DNA of 64,000 nt from Marinobacter sp. F4206 (GTDB lineage Bacteria > Pseudomonadota > Gammaproteobacteria > Pseudomonadales > Oleiphilaceae). The number at the start of each line of letters is the position of its first letter. The first letter of the stretch is position 1. Location: assembly GCF_019392195.1 (NCBI RefSeq), contig NZ_JAHXKI010000001.1, positions 248,001 through 312,000 on the forward strand, written 5' to 3'. Position numbers and translations under genes: made by a program. Under the pieces are notes generated by a model. The model was not told the origin of the DNA and ran no database searches. It saw only the letters and a program-made list of their open reading frames with translations. Shown one piece after another: positions 52,199 to 64,000 of this stretch.

Positions 52199-53221
52199 AT
52201 GAAATCGCTGACGCCCATCCAACGGCGACGACTCAGGAATTTCCGGGCCAACGGGAGAGGCTACTGGTCTCTGTGGGTGTTTCTCGCACTGTTCGGCCTG
52301 TCACTCATTGCGGAGGTGATCGCCAACGACTCGCCACTCGTTGTGTCCTACCAGGACACCCTGTACTTCCCGGTGGTGGAGTCCGTATCCGAGGAAACGT
52401 TCGGTGGTTTCCTGCCTACTGAGGCTGATTACCGGGACCCCTTCATATCCAGTGAGATCGAAGCCAATGGCTGGATCATTTGGCCACCGATCCGTTTCAG
52501 CTACGACACCATCAACTACGATCTTGAGGTACCCTCACCCGCACCGCCGAGTCCGGAGAACTGGCTGGGCACCGATGATCAGGGACGGGATGTCGCCGCC
52601 CGGGTAATCTACGGCTTCCGGATTTCTGTGCTGTTCGGCCTCACCCTGACCTTCGCCAGCTGCATCGTGGGTGTTGCGGCTGGTGCCATTCAGGGCTATT
52701 ACGGCGGTAAGATAGACCTGCTTGGCCAGCGCTTTATCGAGGTATGGTCCGGGCTCCCGGTGCTCTACCTACTAATTATCCTCTCGAGTATCGTGCAGCC
52801 AAATTTCTGGTGGCTGCTGGGTATCATGCTCCTGTTCAGCTGGATGGGACTGGTTGACGTCGTTCGGGCCGAATTCTTGCGGGCGAGGAATTTCGAGTAC
52901 GTGAAAGCGGCCAGGGCCCTGGGTCTGGACAACCGGAAGATCATGTTCCGCCATATCCTGCCCAATGCCATGGTCGCGACGCTGACTTTTCTTCCCTTTA
53001 TCCTGACCGGTGCCATAACCGGTCTGACATCACTGGATTTCCTCGGATTCGGTCTGCCCTCTGGCTCGCCGTCGCTCGGGGAACTGATCGCGCAGGGGAA
53101 AGCAAACCTGCACGCGCCATGGCTCGGCATATCCGCCTTTGTCTCCCTTTCGGTCATGCTGACGCTCCTGGTGTTCGTCGGTGAGGCCGTCCGCGATGCT
53201 TTTGATCCGAGAAAAAGCTGA
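52199..53221 (+). CDS. yejE: ABC transporter permease (YejE-like)
   Basis: A 340-residue DppC-type permease. The N-terminal segment RRRLRNFRANGRGYWSLWVFLALFGLSL and the large first loop with TDDQGRDVAARVIYGFRISV are typical. The EAA motif is YVKAARALGLDNRKIMFRHILPNAM. It ends VGEAVRDAFDPRKS. With YejB it forms the membrane channel of the importer. Confidence 0.93.
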   Translation: MKSLTPIQRRRLRNFRANGRGYWSLWVFLALFGLSLIAEVIANDSPLVVSYQDTLYFPVVESVSEETFGGFLPTEADYRDPFISSEIEANGWIIWPPIRFSYDTINYDLEVPSPAPPSPENWLGTDDQGRDVAARVIYGFRISVLFGLTLTFASCIVGVAAGAIQGYYGGKIDLLGQRFIEVWSGLPVLYLLIILSSIVQPNFWWLLGIMLLFSWMGLVDVVRAEFLRARNFEYVKAARALGLDNRKIMFRHILPNAMVATLTFLPFILTGAITGLTSLDFLGFGLPSGSPSLGELIAQGKANLHAPWLGISAFVSLSVMLTLLVFVGEAVRDAFDPRKS

Positions 53222-53222
53222 T

Positions 53223-54827
53223 ATGAGCAACCTGTTAGAAATCTCCAATCTGTCTATCTGCTTCGATCATGGCCCTCGGGCGGTGGATTCCCTGTCATTT
53301 GCCATTCACCAAGGACAGACTCTGGCACTCGTCGGAGAAAGCGGTTCGGGAAAGTCCATTTCGGCACTGTCGGTACTTAGGTTGCTGGATGAGCGGCACG
53401 CGGGCTACCCCTCGGGAGAGATCCTTTTCCGAGGCGAAGATATGCTCAAGGCCAGCGAAAAACGCCTGCGCCAGATTCGGGGCCGCCAGATCAGCATGAT
53501 CTTTCAAGAACCAATGACATCCCTGAACCCCCTGCATACGGTCGAAAAACAGATCGGGGAAACCCTGGCGCTGCACAAGGGCATGCGCAATGCCGCAGCC
53601 CGCAAACGCTGCATTGAACTGCTGGAGCTGGTTGGCATCCAAAACCCGGAAAGTCGTCTGGGCAGTTATCCGCACCAGCTCTCCGGGGGGCAAAAGCAGC
53701 GGGTCATGATCGCCATGGCGCTGGCCAACGAACCAGAGCTATTGATTGCCGACGAACCGACGACAGCGCTGGACGTCACCGTACAAAAGCAGGTGCTGGA
53801 ACTGTTGCGGGATTTGCAGCAAAAACTCGGGATGGCTATCCTGCTGATTACCCACGATCTTTCCATCGTCCATCGCTACGCCGACGAAGTGGCCGTGATG
53901 GAACAGGGGAAACTGGTGGAGCTGGCAGACACCGACACGTTGTTTGACCGCCCCCAACATACCTACACCCGAAAACTCCTTGACGCTGAACCACCCGAGG
54001 CCCCGTTGGCGATCGCGGGCAACAGCGAGCCATTGCTCAAGGTTTCCAATCTGGATGTCCGTTTCTCCACCCGGAAATCACTTTTTGGCAAGGTGAAAGA
54101 CTATTTCCATGCTGTCCAGAACACCAATTTCAGCCTGAACCGTGGTGAGACCCTCGGGATTGTCGGAGAAAGCGGCAGTGGCAAGACCACCATTGGTCAC
54201 GCCCTGCTAAAGCTTACCCCCTGTACCGGTAGCATCCAGCTGGCAGGGCAAGAGCTTGGCAACCTCACGCAAAAACAGTTCCGCCCTTGGCGAAGCCGGA
54301 TTCAGATTGTATTTCAGGATCCATTTGGAAGCCTGAGCCCTCGCATGTCCATTGCTGAAATCATCCGTGAAGGCCTCGAAATTCATGAACCCGGCAACAG
54401 TTCTGATCACGAGGAACGGGTGATCCGGGCATTACGGGACGTTGGCCTGGATCCTGACAACCGACACCGGTACCCTCACGAGTTTTCCGGTGGCCAGCGC
54501 CAGCGCATTGCCATTGCACGGGCATTGGTGCTGCAGCCTGACCTGATCATTCTGGACGAACCGACTTCGGCGCTTGATCGCACGGTCCAGAAACAGGTGA
54601 TTGAGCTGCTGCGGGATATACAGGGTCGGTATGGTCTAAGCTATATCTTTATCAGTCACGATCTTGCCGTGGTTCGAGCGCTCAGTCATCAACTGCTGGT
54701 ACTGCGCCACGGGAGAATTGTGGAATACGGAAACGCCGACGACATTTTCCACACGCCAAGCGAGGACTATACCCGGGAACTGCTAAGTGCGGCGTTTTTT
54801 TACCAGAACACGTCTACGACCAATTGA
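53223..54827 (+). CDS. yejF: Dual-ATPase ABC transporter subunit (YejF-like)
   Basis: A 534-residue fusion of two ATPase domains. The Walker A motifs are GESGSGKS (near residue 38) and GESGSGKTT (near 318). The signature motifs are LSGGQKQRVMIAMAL and FSGGQRQRIAIARAL, and Walker B is LLIADEPTTALD and LIILDEPTSALD. The start at 53223 follows the YejE stop by one base. It energises peptide import by YejB/YejE. All nucleotide-binding motifs are intact in both halves. Confidence 0.95.
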   Translation: MSNLLEISNLSICFDHGPRAVDSLSFAIHQGQTLALVGESGSGKSISALSVLRLLDERHAGYPSGEILFRGEDMLKASEKRLRQIRGRQISMIFQEPMTSLNPLHTVEKQIGETLALHKGMRNAAARKRCIELLELVGIQNPESRLGSYPHQLSGGQKQRVMIAMALANEPELLIADEPTTALDVTVQKQVLELLRDLQQKLGMAILLITHDLSIVHRYADEVAVMEQGKLVELADTDTLFDRPQHTYTRKLLDAEPPEAPLAIAGNSEPLLKVSNLDVRFSTRKSLFGKVKDYFHAVQNTNFSLNRGETLGIVGESGSGKTTIGHALLKLTPCTGSIQLAGQELGNLTQKQFRPWRSRIQIVFQDPFGSLSPRMSIAEIIREGLEIHEPGNSSDHEERVIRALRDVGLDPDNRHRYPHEFSGGQRQRIAIARALVLQPDLIILDEPTSALDRTVQKQVIELLRDIQGRYGLSYIFISHDLAVVRALSHQLLVLRHGRIVEYGNADDIFHTPSEDYTRELLSAAFFYQNTSTTN

Positions 54828-54893
54828 GCGTTACCCGGAGCGCGCGAGTTCAGGGATAATGCTCGAAAATCAGGAACACAGGGAGAACTACCC

Positions 54894-55679
54894 ATGGGAT
54901 TACTCAGTGGCAAGAAAGCACTGATCGTTGGCGTTGCCAGTAAACTATCCATCGCCTACGGCATTGCCGAAGCATTCGCCCGGGAAGGCGCCGAGCTGGC
55001 TTTCACCTACCAGAATGAAAAGCTTCAACCCCGGGTGGAAAAATTCGCCGAGCAATGGGGCAGCAAGCTGACTTTCCCCTGTGACGTCGCCAGCGACGAA
55101 GAGATTGAAAACGTCTTTACCGAACTTGGAAAACACTGGGATCATATCGACATCATCGTGCATGCCGTTGGCTTTGCCCCGGGGCATGAGCTGGATGGCA
55201 ATTATGTCGACGTCACCACCCGCGATGGTTTCCGCATTGCTCACGACATCAGTTCCTACAGCTTTGTCGCACTGGCCAAGGGTGCCCGGAAAATGATGCA
55301 CGAGGGAAGCTCATTGCTGACGTTGAGTTACCTGGGTGCAGAACGGGTGCTGCAGAACTACAACGTAATGGGTCTGGCCAAGGCCTCCCTCGAAGCCAAC
55401 GTACGTTACATGGCAGCGAGCCTGGGTAAGGATGGCATTCGGGTAAACGGTATCTCTGCCGGCCCCATCAAGACCCTGGCGGCGTCCGGCATCAAGAGCT
55501 TCCGCAAGATGCTTTCAGAGAACGCCAAACAGGCGCCACTGCGTCGCAACGTGACCACCGATGAAGTGGGGAACGCCGCCGCCTTCTTGAGCTCTGACAT
55601 GGCCAGCGGCATTACCGGCGAAATCATGTATGTTGATGCCGGATTCAACATTACCGGCATGGCTCAAATGGAAGAGTAA
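54894..55679 (+). CDS. fabI: Enoyl-[acyl-carrier-protein] reductase (NADH)
   Basis: A 261-residue SDR-type reductase completing each round of fatty acid elongation. It opens [25 protein letters not shown]. The mid motif is [19 protein letters not shown], and the catalytic Tyr and Lys are in [19 protein letters not shown]. The triclosan-sensitive FabI family C-terminus is [20 protein letters not shown] gives a clear ribosome site. It ends in a strong terminator. Synteny with the Pseudomonas yej-fabI region supports it. Confidence 0.96.
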   Translation: MGLLSGKKALIVGVASKLSIAYGIAEAFAREGAELAFTYQNEKLQPRVEKFAEQWGSKLTFPCDVASDEEIENVFTELGKHWDHIDIIVHAVGFAPGHELDGNYVDVTTRDGFRIAHDISSYSFVALAKGARKMMHEGSSLLTLSYLGAERVLQNYNVMGLAKASLEANVRYMAASLGKDGIRVNGISAGPIKTLAASGIKSFRKMLSENAKQAPLRRNVTTDEVGNAAAFLSSDMASGITGEIMYVDAGFNITGMAQMEE

Positions 55680-55710
55680 GTCCCGACAGAAGCTTCCAAC
55701 ACCAATGAAA

Positions 55711-55735
55711 AAGCCGGCCCGGGGCCGGCTTTTTT
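55711..55735 (+). terminator. Intrinsic terminator after fabI
   Basis: A 9-bp GC-rich stem (55711-55719 with 55723-55731) with a 3-nt loop, then a T-run; A residues before it allow use from the opposite strand too. Confidence 0.9.
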
Positions 55736-55746
55736 ATGGCTCAGGG

Positions 55747-56154
55747 TTAGTCCTCCGCCATCGCTGCCGCAACCGCTTCTAACCATTCCACATAGGCCGT
55801 GTCGTCAGATTCCTGTATCTGGACGCCAACAAGGAACTCGGTCTGATGGGGACGGCACCACACCACTTCCACAATCAGCGTAAACGGCTCTGGATGCCTA
55901 CCGAGGGATACCAACGCCGGAAGTAGTGCTCCAAGGGATATGGGCTCTTTCGAAAACAGACACAATCCGCGGGCCGATATGTCGCGGATCCGGCATACCA
56001 GTTCCCGCCTCTGTCTATCCGACCCCGGTTCCGGCATCTCTGACTCGAGCTCCAGCGTCGCTCGTGCCGTGGCAGTCAGTCGGTAGTCTGTCCGATTGTC
56101 CGGTCCGTCCACTTCCCGGTCCGGCCTGCCAAAATCGTAGTCTGCGTCGCTCAT
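55747..56154 (-). CDS. PilZ-domain protein (c-di-GMP receptor)
   Basis: A 135-residue protein from the ATG at 56154, preceded by GGGAAAAA; the frame extends to 56235 but that would overlap the upstream gene. The PilZ signature RxxxR appears as RTDYR near residue 21, and the second motif as RDISARGLCLF near 58. Both c-di-GMP contacts are therefore intact. The sequence ends in an acidic, alanine-rich tail. It is 28 bp after the DUF1631 gene, a hint of joint function. Confidence 0.85.
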   Translation of the reverse strand: MSDADYDFGRPDREVDGPDNRTDYRLTATARATLELESEMPEPGSDRQRRELVCRIRDISARGLCLFSKEPISLGALLPALVSLGRHPEPFTLIVEVVWCRPHQTEFLVGVQIQESDDTAYVEWLEAVAAAMAED

Positions 56155-56182
56155 TTTTATTTTTCCCGCTGTTGTATCGGTC

Positions 56183-58006
56183 TCAATTTCGACCCACCCG
56201 AATCCTGCCAACAACCCGCGTAAGGGTGTCATCAAACTCCGCGGAACTGTCCAGCACCCGAATCTGGCCTACCACGATTCCTTCCACCAGCTTTTCTTCC
56301 TGAAACTCCCTGCGGTTAAGCCCAAGCCGGTCAACGAAGACCAGCTTTCGGGACGCGTTGATCCGAACTGCCAGCTTCAGGCGAGCCGGCTCTTCCTCTG
56401 ACGAAGTGGGAGCAACCACAATCCATCCGCCCAACTTGAGACTATCGACCTGTTTCCGGGCGATTAGCTGCCGTTCCCGTGCAAGTCTTTCCTGTTCAGC
56501 TTTCTCATCTTGCAACCGCTGCTCTTCGGCTAACTGTCTCTGCTGCTGCAACTCTTCCTCGCGAGCCGCCTTTTCCTGCTTGCGCTGCAGATCCTCCTGC
56601 TCGCGTTTGCGACGCAGCGCCTCTGCGCGATCCCTAGCATCCCTGGCAGCTTGCTCACGCTGTTTGCGCTGCTTTTCGCACACCGCGGCGAGCAGTGTCA
56701 CTGTCTCCTTCAGAACCTGGCCAAACGGCGTCAGCTCGGGGAGTGGTCGCAAGTCACCTTGGGCCCGGGCCCGCTGAAACTCCGACCATGGCTGTAAACC
56801 CAGCTTTACCCCGGCACCGTTAGTCCACAGGATTTCCGCGGTGTCTTCCAGCAGCGCAAAAAAATAACGACGATGTTCCTTTGTGCCCTCGCCCTCAACA
56901 AACCAACGCCCCTCGCTTTCCTCGGCAACACCGGCGTCCACTCCAGAGAACTCCAACCAGGAACTGTCCCAGCGGAACGTTGCCGAAGACGGTAAGGCAT
57001 CTGCCAGCTCCGGCGCTTCTCCGCGCAGCCGCGACACCATGACACTCTCTATCCCGGAAAGCGCATCTGCGGGCAGCGCTCGATCAAAAACACGACTCCA
57101 GACATCCAGGATGCGATCACCGATCTGTTCGCCAACATGGTACAGGCGATTCCGATCCTGATCCGATAATGACGGATCTCCGACCCAGACAAGCCATTCC
57201 AGAAGTTTTGAACCATGGCGAAAGGTATCCCCTTCAACACCCGACTCCCAGATAGATTGCTTTAGAAGATGGTGCCAGTGATCCAGAAGAAAGCGACTGA
57301 CCGGCTCCGGCAACCTTCGCCCCTGCAACGCCCGACCAATCAAAGCCCGGGCCGTCTGATCGGCACGCCGTTGTCGCGCCGCCCCCCGCTCTGTGTCCAA
57401 AAGACGCTGTCTGAGTTTTCCGGTTTGCCCATTGCGCTTGTCAGCGTCTTCTTTCCATTGCTGGCAGAAGTCGTCAACCGCCGACATAGTCCCCGACTCG
57501 AAACTGCTCGATATCGCAATGACCAGAGCGTCGAGCTGGTCGAGCAATACCTTAGCCGAACGTCCGCCGGAATCACTCCAGCCGCGCCATACCTGAAGGC
57601 TATCGAGCCACTCAACCAAGGCGTCGCTGAAGGCCCTGGCTCCTTCAAGATTCATTCGCCAGGCAAGAAAGAAACGCAGACGGGCAACACGCCGTGACAG
57701 TTCCGGATGCAGACCGCTGGTTTTCAGGAAAACGTCCATAATCCGGTCGGCAACATAGGCAGCGTTGATCTGCCTGGCTGACCAGTTCAGGTGGACGGAA
57801 CGAACGACACGGGTAACGCGCTCATCCCGCTGCTCGGCCCAGCAGGACAGAAGGAGCGGGCGCCAGTCGCTGACCGACTCCGGGGCGAGCTTTCCTGGTG
57901 GGTATGGCAGATCCGGAACGCGGATCCCTGCAAGGACATCACCAATTTTCCCCGAAACCGTTCTCCCAGAAGGAACATCCCGCGGTTTCTGCCTGTTTTG
58001 TGACAT
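56183..58006 (-). CDS. DUF1631 family protein
   Basis: A 607-residue mostly helical protein. Residues about 440-510 are a long, highly charged coiled coil rich in Glu, Gln, Arg and Lys (REQAARDARDRAEALRRKRE). The C-terminal 90 residues, starting LKLGGWIVVAP and including ARLKLAVRINASRKLVFVDRLGLNRREF, resemble the PilZ-like end of DUF1631 proteins. The N-terminal part lacks recognised motifs. Pairing with a PilZ gene suggests c-di-GMP-linked regulation; this is inference. Confidence 0.65.
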   Translation of the reverse strand: MSQNRQKPRDVPSGRTVSGKIGDVLAGIRVPDLPYPPGKLAPESVSDWRPLLLSCWAEQRDERVTRVVRSVHLNWSARQINAAYVADRIMDVFLKTSGLHPELSRRVARLRFFLAWRMNLEGARAFSDALVEWLDSLQVWRGWSDSGGRSAKVLLDQLDALVIAISSSFESGTMSAVDDFCQQWKEDADKRNGQTGKLRQRLLDTERGAARQRRADQTARALIGRALQGRRLPEPVSRFLLDHWHHLLKQSIWESGVEGDTFRHGSKLLEWLVWVGDPSLSDQDRNRLYHVGEQIGDRILDVWSRVFDRALPADALSGIESVMVSRLRGEAPELADALPSSATFRWDSSWLEFSGVDAGVAEESEGRWFVEGEGTKEHRRYFFALLEDTAEILWTNGAGVKLGLQPWSEFQRARAQGDLRPLPELTPFGQVLKETVTLLAAVCEKQRKQREQAARDARDRAEALRRKREQEDLQRKQEKAAREEELQQQRQLAEEQRLQDEKAEQERLARERQLIARKQVDSLKLGGWIVVAPTSSEEEPARLKLAVRINASRKLVFVDRLGLNRREFQEEKLVEGIVVGQIRVLDSSAEFDDTLTRVVGRIRVGRN

Positions 58007-58179
58007 CCGGTCCTCGTGCTGAAGAAGCGTTGAAAAGGCCTACCAAATGACGCAGTATAACCACCTCGCCGGGGTTAATCGCAACTGGATACCGGCGACC
58101 TTTGCGTTAATCTGCAACTCCGTTGGCATTTGTTCGTCCAATGTGAGTGCAATGATCAGAATCGGGGATACACAACAAC

Positions 58180-59256
58180 ATGTCGGGCAAAAAACTAGAG
58201 AACCTGAATGTGGCCAGCCAGGAACCACTGATTACTCCTGAAGCGCTAAAACAGGAGATGCCGCTCTCCGACAAAGCCGCCGAGACTGTCGAAAACGGGC
58301 GTCAGGCCATCTATGACATCATGGACGGTACCGATCATCGCCTGTTCGTGGTGGTGGGCCCCTGCTCCATCCATGATGTGGAGGCTGCCCGAGACTATGC
58401 CCAACGCCTGAAAAAGCTTGCTGACGAAGTCAGCGATACGCTTCTGATCGTGATGCGCGTCTATTTTGAGAAGCCACGTACAACGGTGGGCTGGAAAGGT
58501 CTGATCAATGACCCGCAACTGAACGATACCTTCGATATCGAGCAGGGTCTCCACATTGGTCGCCGCCTGCTTCTCGATATCAACGAGCTGGGTCTGCCCG
58601 CAGCCACCGAAGCACTGGATCCGATTTCTCCTCAGTATCTGCAGGATACCATTGCCTGGTCAGCGATTGGCGCCCGCACAACCGAATCCCAGACCCACCG
58701 CGAAATGAGCAGCGGGTTATCCATGGCCATTGGCTTCAAAAACGGTACAGATGGCAGCCTGGACGTTGCCGTCAACGCCATGAAATCCGTGTCTCATCCA
58801 CACAGTTTCCTTGGCATCGATCAGCAGGGCAAAGTTGCCATCATCCGCACCAAGGGCAATAACTACGGCCATGCCGTGCTTCGAGGCGGTGGCGGCAAGC
58901 CAAACTATGATTCCGTCAGCGTGGCTCTCTGTGAGCAGGCACTGGAGAAGGCGAAACTGCGTAAATCCATCATGGTTGACTGCAGTCACGCGAACTCAAA
59001 CAAGGATCCCGGGCTTCAGCCCCTGGTCATGCAGGACGTTGCGCACCAGATTCTGGAAGGCAACAACTCTATTCAGAGCCTGATGGTTGAAAGCAATATC
59101 AACTGGGGCAATCAGTCCATTCCGGAGAACCTCGCCGATCTGAAGTACGGCGTTTCAGTGACCGACGCCTGTATCGATTGGCAGACCACCGAGAAGGCCA
59201 TTCGTGAGATGCGTGACAAACTGAAGGATGTGCTGCCCACGCGCAAAATTGGTTAA
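58180..59256 (+). CDS. aroF: 3-deoxy-7-phosphoheptulonate synthase (class I DAHP synthase)
   Basis: A 358-residue enzyme joining phosphoenolpyruvate and erythrose 4-phosphate at the entry of the shikimate pathway. Markers are VVVGPCSIHDVEAARDYA, VMRVYFEKPRTTVGWKGLIND, GARTTESQTHRE and the metal-binding region IMVDCSHANSNKD. Which amino acid inhibits it cannot be read with certainty, so the F/G/H isoform letter is tentative. It starts 173 bp from the divergent DUF1631 gene and ends in a terminator. Confidence 0.93.
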   Translation: MSGKKLENLNVASQEPLITPEALKQEMPLSDKAAETVENGRQAIYDIMDGTDHRLFVVVGPCSIHDVEAARDYAQRLKKLADEVSDTLLIVMRVYFEKPRTTVGWKGLINDPQLNDTFDIEQGLHIGRRLLLDINELGLPAATEALDPISPQYLQDTIAWSAIGARTTESQTHREMSSGLSMAIGFKNGTDGSLDVAVNAMKSVSHPHSFLGIDQQGKVAIIRTKGNNYGHAVLRGGGGKPNYDSVSVALCEQALEKAKLRKSIMVDCSHANSNKDPGLQPLVMQDVAHQILEGNNSIQSLMVESNINWGNQSIPENLADLKYGVSVTDACIDWQTTEKAIREMRDKLKDVLPTRKIG

Positions 59257-59283
59257 GCAGCTTCAGCCACAAGTCTGAAAAAA

Positions 59284-59307
59284 GGGAGCCTGAGGGCTCC
59301 CTTTTTT
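59284..59307 (+). terminator. Intrinsic terminator after the DAHP synthase gene
   Basis: A 7-bp stem (59284-59290 with 59295-59301) with a TGAG loop and six T residues, 27 bp past the stop. The A-run before it also allows reading from the opposite strand. Confidence 0.9.
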
Positions 59308-59362
59308 GTGCGTTCTTTCCATCTATTTTCAGTGACACAAGTCGGCCAATGCCGTAGCAGCC

Positions 59363-61548
<2,186 letters not shown>

Positions 61549-61588
61549 TTATACCTGCACTGAGGCTGGTGGCTACCGTAGGGCCCGC

Positions 61589-62926
61589 TCAGGAGTAGCG
61601 CTTTCGGGAACTCTGCGCGTTGAGCCGATCGAGCCGGTCGCGTTTTTCCGCCAACTTGATTTCGAGGCCGCGATTCACTGGCTGGTAGTAGCGGCGCTGA
61701 TGAATGGCCTCGGGCAGGTAGGATTCCCCGGCAGCAAACGCGTCGGGTTCATCGTGGGCGTAACGATAGGACTCGCCATGGCCCATGGTTTTGAGAAGCT
61801 TGGTCGGAGCGTTCCGCAGGTGCACGGGCACTTCGAAATCCGGATCCTGACGGATGTCTGCCATGCATTGATTGAACGCGTTGTAGACCGCATTACTTTT
61901 CGGGCACATTGCCAGGTAGGTCACCGCCTGGGCCAGTGCCAGCTCCCCTTCGGGTGACCCAAGACGCTCCTGGGCCTCCCAGGCATCCATGCTCAACTGA
62001 AGAGCCCGTGGATCGGCATTGCCGATGTCCTCGCTGGCAATACGGACCAGACGGCGCGCAACGTATAAGGGGTCGCAGCCGCCATCGAGCATCCGACAAA
62101 GCCAATACAGGGAACCGTCCGGATCCGAGCCCCGAACGGATTTATGAAGCGCGGATATCTGATCGTAAAAAACATCTCCGCCCTTATCAAAGCGACGCAG
62201 GCTGGTCTGCATGACCTGTTCAAGCTGCTCATGGGTGATCCAGTCCTGACCCTCGGAGTCCGGCTCGGCGAGATCCGCCGCAACTTCCAGGATGTTCAGG
62301 GCACGACGGGCATCGCCTGCTGATGCGGCCGCCATCAGTTCCAATACGTCTGTCGGAACGGATAGTCGGCCTTCAAAGCCATCGCTTGAAACGAGGGCCC
62401 GCTCAAGCAATCGCAGAATGTCCTCGTCATCGAGATTTTTCAGGACGTAAACGCGGGTACGGGACAGCAGGGCACTGTTAAGCTCAAAGGACGGGTTCTC
62501 AGTGGTGGCTCCCACAAAGATAAAGGTGCCATCCTCAATATGGGGAAGAAATGCATCCTGCTGGCTCTTGTTGAAGCGGTGCACTTCATCCACAAACAGG
62601 AGCGTGTCCCGGCCTTCGGATTGTTTCCGGTTACGGGCCCGTTCCACAACGGCACGAATTTCCTTCACGCCACTGAGCACTGCAGAAATGGTCTCGAAGC
62701 TGAGGTCACTGAGGGAGGCCAGGAGCCGTGCAAAGGTGGTCTTGCCTACGCCCGGGGGGCCCCAGAGGATCATGGAATGCAGCTGCCCCTGTTCCACGGC
62801 CCGGCGAAGTGGTTTACCGGGCCCCACGAGGTGCAGTTGGCCGACATAGTCGTTCAAATTCGCCGGCCGCATACGGGCGGCCAGGGGGCGAAAGCCCGGC
62901 TGTTCCTCGAACAGACTATCCTGCAT
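61589..62926 (-). CDS. rarA: Replication-associated recombination protein A (AAA ATPase)
   Basis: A 445-residue clamp-loader-like ATPase acting at stalled forks. Walker A is [18 protein letters not shown], Walker [19 protein letters not shown], sensor 1 [21 protein letters not shown]. The C-terminal tetramerisation part includes [23 protein letters not shown] and [19 protein letters not shown]. The start codon overlaps the lolA stop by one base, indicating coupled translation. Confidence 0.95.
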   Translation of the reverse strand: MQDSLFEEQPGFRPLAARMRPANLNDYVGQLHLVGPGKPLRRAVEQGQLHSMILWGPPGVGKTTFARLLASLSDLSFETISAVLSGVKEIRAVVERARNRKQSEGRDTLLFVDEVHRFNKSQQDAFLPHIEDGTFIFVGATTENPSFELNSALLSRTRVYVLKNLDDEDILRLLERALVSSDGFEGRLSVPTDVLELMAAASAGDARRALNILEVAADLAEPDSEGQDWITHEQLEQVMQTSLRRFDKGGDVFYDQISALHKSVRGSDPDGSLYWLCRMLDGGCDPLYVARRLVRIASEDIGNADPRALQLSMDAWEAQERLGSPEGELALAQAVTYLAMCPKSNAVYNAFNQCMADIRQDPDFEVPVHLRNAPTKLLKTMGHGESYRYAHDEPDAFAAGESYLPEAIHQRRYYQPVNRGLEIKLAEKRDRLDRLNAQSSRKRYS

Positions 62927-63585
62927 CAGGCCCCATCCCGGATGATGTCCACTCCCTCTGGATAATCGAGGGAGAATGCGCTGTTGTCCACGCTCTCATT
63001 CAGCCTGATGTTATCGAAGCTCAGCACACTGAGCTGGGACAACGAATCCTGCATCCGCATCTCCTGGAGCTCGCCTTTGAAAAAAGTGAGACGCAGGGAA
63101 ACAAACAGGGAATCGGGGTTACGGGGTTCGAGGGTATATTCCCGGGTATGGTCGCCGATGGCCTTCCTGGAAACCTTGTAGGTTTCCTCAAGATTGTCGA
63201 CTTCGCCACTCAGCAACAGGGCCGGCGTGGTCTGGACCCGTTCATCCAGATTGTGAATTGTCACCTGCGCCAGATCCGGGTCATAAACCTCGACGGTTTC
63301 TCCGTTACTGACAATAAACTGGGACAAGGGTGCACTGGTTTCCCAGTAAAACAATCCGGGACGTTTTGCCTTCAATGCACCGCGGGTTTCCTGAACCCGA
63401 TTTCCGTTCTCATTGACAACGATCTGGAGGAAATCCGCCTGATAGGATTCGTAGCTCTTGAGAACAGATGCCAGCTGGGCCGCCGCATCCCTGGACTCTG
63501 ACGGATTTTCTGCCGCTTTCGCTGCCAGCGCACACAGGGTTACAACTGCGAGGGCAAACATCTTCAGAAACGGGTGGTATTGCAT
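62926..63585 (-). CDS. lolA: Outer-membrane lipoprotein carrier protein LolA
   Basis: A 219-residue periplasmic chaperone ferrying lipoproteins from LolCDE to LolB. It has a signal peptide ([18 protein letters not shown]) and the family pattern [57 protein letters not shown]. The order ftsK-lolA-rarA-serS is conserved in gammaproteobacteria. It is 12 bp after the ftsK stop and one base overlaps rarA. Confidence 0.95.
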   Translation of the reverse strand: MQYHPFLKMFALAVVTLCALAAKAAENPSESRDAAAQLASVLKSYESYQADFLQIVVNENGNRVQETRGALKAKRPGLFYWETSAPLSQFIVSNGETVEVYDPDLAQVTIHNLDERVQTTPALLLSGEVDNLEETYKVSRKAIGDHTREYTLEPRNPDSLFVSLRLTFFKGELQEMRMQDSLSQLSVLSFDNIRLNESVDNSAFSLDYPEGVDIIRDGA

Positions 63586-63597
63586 ACGGAACGGCTC

Positions 63598-64000
63598 CTA
63601 ATCTCTGGGGGGTGGCGGTGCCAAAACTTCACGGGCACCGTTGTGCCCGGCCGCACTGACCACGCCGGATGCTTCCATGGCATCGACGAGGTTCGCCGCA
63701 CGGTTGTAGCCAATCTTGAACTTGCGCTGAACAGATGAAATCGAAACCCGCCGGCCTTCGGTAACAAATGCAACCGCTTCGTCGAACAGTGCATCTCCCT
63801 CACTGTCACCGCCACCCTCAGCGAGGGTCGGTACGCCCGGCAGGTTCTCGCCCTCGGCACCGTTCAGGACATCGTCCACATAAACGGGTTCGCCACGGGC
63901 TTTCCAGGCACTCACGACGCGATGGACTTCGTCATCATCGACAAAGGCACCGTGAACCCGAACCGGGAGACCGGATCCTGGCGGCAGATAAAGCATGTCA
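63598..64000 (-). CDS. ftsK: DNA translocase FtsK, C-terminal part (cut by window edge)
   Basis: The frame enters from the right edge and stops at 63598; only the last 134 or so residues are here. They include the end of the motor ([28 protein letters not shown]) and the winged-helix gamma domain ([41 protein letters not shown]). That domain reads KOPS sites and activates XerCD at dif. The C-terminus ends in a proline-rich tail. It is followed by lolA, as in related genomes. Confidence 0.94.
   Translation of the reverse strand, partial: DMLYLPPGSGLPVRVHGAFVDDDEVHRVVSAWKARGEPVYVDDVLNGAEGENLPGVPTLAEGGGDSEGDALFDEAVAFVTEGRRVSISSVQRKFKIGYNRAANLVDAMEASGVVSAAGHNGAREVLAPPPPRD

Overview
The window is chromosomal DNA of a gammaproteobacterium, most probably Marinobacter or a close relative. 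GC content is fairly high. Gene order matches the Pseudomonas/Marinobacter housekeeping pattern: fimL-dnaQ-rnhA-methyltransferase-gloB-mltD-yejABEF-fabI in one block, and cobA-serS-rarA-lolA-ftsK at the right end. No species assignment was computed; the genus is an inference from gene content and order.

Left part (1-17.4 kb). The window opens inside gpsA. Next come a STAS/PP2C partner-switching pair and an HD-domain phosphohydrolase. A compact, translationally coupled lipid operon (about 4.9-11.8 kb) follows, with a divergent FAD oxidoreductase beside it: desaturase, NTF2-like protein, SDR, FAD amine-oxidase-like protein, DUF1365, Cfa-type methyltransferase, DUF2878 and an exported protein. 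This gene set resembles the singlet-oxygen (RpoE-ChrR type) membrane lipid regulons known elsewhere. After xthA and a PhaD-like regulator/phasin pair comes a sulfur locus: two half-size YeeE/YedE transport proteins and a DUF442 sulfurtransferase. It is preceded by a strongly structured leader whose closing stem overlaps a perfect intrinsic terminator, which looks like a riboswitch or attenuator. Then hemH and a lone pxpA.

Accessory region (17.8-27.3 kb). A roughly 9.5 kb integrative element sits at the 3' end of a tRNA-Ser(UGA) gene. It carries a P4-type tyrosine integrase, an AlpA-like regulator, a small HEAGH metallopeptidase-like protein and a primase-helicase, a layout typical of phage satellites. 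AT-rich cargo of unknown function follows. An 18-bp direct repeat flanks the whole region, and a third, 12-bp copy of the att core lies inside it at 25,482. The region therefore looks like two elements in tandem: a 7.7 kb integrase-bearing satellite, and a 1.8 kb segment holding a three-gene membrane-protein operon and a candidate non-coding RNA. The cargo is the best candidate for an undescribed system, possibly defence, but nothing in the sequence proves a function.

Right part (27.3-64 kb). This is ordinary core genome: a Bax-inhibitor-1 family protein, the tusDCBE tRNA thiolation relay, DUF445, nfuA, metH, cysI with DUF934 (sulfite reduction), an AcuI-like reductase, sohB, an SCP2 protein, fimL, dnaQ, rnhA, gloB, mltD, a YejABEF-type peptide importer, fabI, PilZ and DUF1631 proteins, a DAHP synthase, cobA (siroheme), serS, rarA, lolA and the 3' end of ftsK. 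Sulfur metabolism recurs across the window (YeeE/YedE, DUF442, Tus, CysI, MetH, siroheme). A 34-residue membrane microprotein lies divergently upstream of cysI.
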